From positions 372,001 to 436,000 of the forward strand of contig JANSWU010000002.1 of assembly GCA_024743315.1 (NCBI GenBank): 64,000 bases of DNA. Reading direction: 5' to 3'. The notes below the pieces were generated by a model. That model was not told where the DNA came from, searched no databases, and saw only the letters and a list, made by a program, of their open reading frames with translations. This stretch comes from Hyphomonadaceae bacterium (GTDB lineage Bacteria; Pseudomonadota; Alphaproteobacteria; Caulobacterales; Hyphomonadaceae). Position 1 is the first letter of the stretch; every line of letters starts with the position of its first letter. The translations under genes were made by a program, and so were the position numbers. Below are positions 63,366 through 64,000 of the stretch, in pieces.

Positions 63366-63758
63366 ATGGCAAAGAAACCGGCTCAGAAGGTTCTTATTGT
63401 CGAGGACAACGCATTAAATATGCGATTGTTCAGCGATCTGCTGGAAGCCAGTGGGTATGAAACCATGCAATGCGTGGACGGGGCGAAAGCCGTCGGCTTG
63501 GCGCTCGAGTCTCAGCCCAATTTGATCATCATGGACATTCAGCTGCCAGAAGTCTCAGGGCTGGATATCACACGCTGGCTCAAGGATGATGAGCGTACGG
63601 CCAAGATCCCGGTTCTGGCAGTGACGGCGTTTGCGATGCGAACTGATGAAATGTTGGTCAGAGAGGCAGGGTGCGAGGGCTATTTGTCCAAGCCCATTCA
63701 GGTTCGATCTTTCCTGCAAACCGTCGATGAACTGATATCGAAAGAGGCGCCCGTATGA
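63366..63758 (+). CDS. divK: Cell-fate response regulator DivK
   Basis: The 130-residue single-domain receiver has [11 protein letters not shown], the acceptor D56 in IIMDIQLPE and K109 in YLSKPIQ. The sequence and the pleD gene directly following it are those of DivK, which controls asymmetric division through CckA and DivJ/PleC in Caulobacter. Its stop overlaps pleD (ATGA). Confidence 0.93.
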   Translation: MAKKPAQKVLIVEDNALNMRLFSDLLEASGYETMQCVDGAKAVGLALESQPNLIIMDIQLPEVSGLDITRWLKDDERTAKIPVLAVTAFAMRTDEMLVREAGCEGYLSKPIQVRSFLQTVDELISKEAPV

Positions 63759-64000
63759 GTGCGCGTATCCTGGTCGTCGATGATATCGAGGCCAATCGCC
63801 GATTGATGCAGGCGAAGCTGGAAGCGCGATATTATTCTGTGGCACTGGTCTCGAATGGAGAGGCGGCGCTGAAGCACGCCACGGCAGAACAGCCCGATAT
63901 CATTCTGCTCGATATCATGATGCCGGGCATGGACGGATTTGAAGTCTGTCGCCGGCTGAAATCGAATCTGGCGACCCGGCACATTCCGGTGGTCATGCTC
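63755..64000 (+). CDS. pleD: Response regulator PleD (truncated by window end)
   Basis: 82 residues of the first receiver are visible: [25 protein letters not shown] and [21 protein letters not shown] with the acceptor Asp near 53. Full PleD has two receivers and a GGDEF diguanylate cyclase. Assignment rests on the divK overlap and this sequence; the rest lies past position 64000. Confidence 0.88.
   Translation, partial: MSARILVVDDIEANRRLMQAKLEARYYSVALVSNGEAALKHATAEQPDIILLDIMMPGMDGFEVCRRLKSNLATRHIPVVML

Overview
The window looks like chromosome of a prosthecate-type alphaproteobacterium of the Caulobacterales/Maricaulales group (Hyphomonadaceae-like). The reasons are a divK-pleD pair at the right edge, the alphaproteobacterial order murA-DUF2948-hisD-UPF0262, a Tad-type pilus protein linked to c-di-GMP enzymes, a gatCAB set next to ruvX and plsY-dprA, and an NDUFS4-like respiratory subunit. 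Base composition is moderately GC-rich by eye and coding density is very high, with many ATGA start/stop overlaps. The assignment comes from gene content, not from a phylogeny.

Layout. 1-6.2 kb: partial acetyltransferase, tRNA-Glu, double cold-shock protein, DUF192 protein, thioesterase, tRNA-Pro, NDUFS4-like subunit, an exported DUF1800/DUF1501 pair, tRNA-Arg. 6.2-13.6 kb: a TadG-like/EAL/GGDEF operon, divergent from a large hybrid histidine kinase, then a PPK2 polyphosphate kinase. 13.65-16.25 kb: a 2.6-kb element bounded by a 46-bp direct repeat of the tRNA-Thr 3' half. It carries only a two-gene operon (ParB/Srx-fold protein plus Mrr-like nuclease). 16.3-24.8 kb: housekeeping genes (murA, hisD), a cysK-sseA-metC sulfur operon, and an orphan ChrR-like cupin gene. 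24.8-29.7 kb: photolyase/FAD oxidase/DUF1365/cyclopropane synthase operon. 29.8-36.4 kb: glycosyltransferase/small protein/radical SAM, phosphotransferase, DUF502, recG and sdhE. 36.4-46 kb: esterase, rpsF-rpsR-rplI with a clear terminator, the fabD-fabG-acpP-fabF-mltG-yicC-gmk run, aldose epimerase. 45.8-53 kb: plsY-dprA and lptD-surA-pdxA-rsmA. 53-64 kb: TetR regulator, ruvX, gatC/A/B, HIT protein, a membrane DUF2007 protein, DUF482, a phosphodiesterase, ridA, dinB, divK and partial pleD.

The most interesting region is the tRNA-Thr-bounded mini-island at 13651-16252. It has no recombinase of its own, lower GC than its flanks, two tightly coupled genes with non-ATG starts, and structured non-coding DNA near both ends. 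A ParB/Srx-fold protein paired with a PD-(D/E)XK nuclease suggests an undescribed split type-IV-like restriction/defence cassette. That function is inferred from domain logic and location only. A second theme is a photo-oxidative-stress-like gene set (ChrR-like cupin, photolyase, cyclopropane synthase) in which the ChrR-like protein has lost the cysteines used for sigma/zinc binding and no ECF sigma gene is visible.
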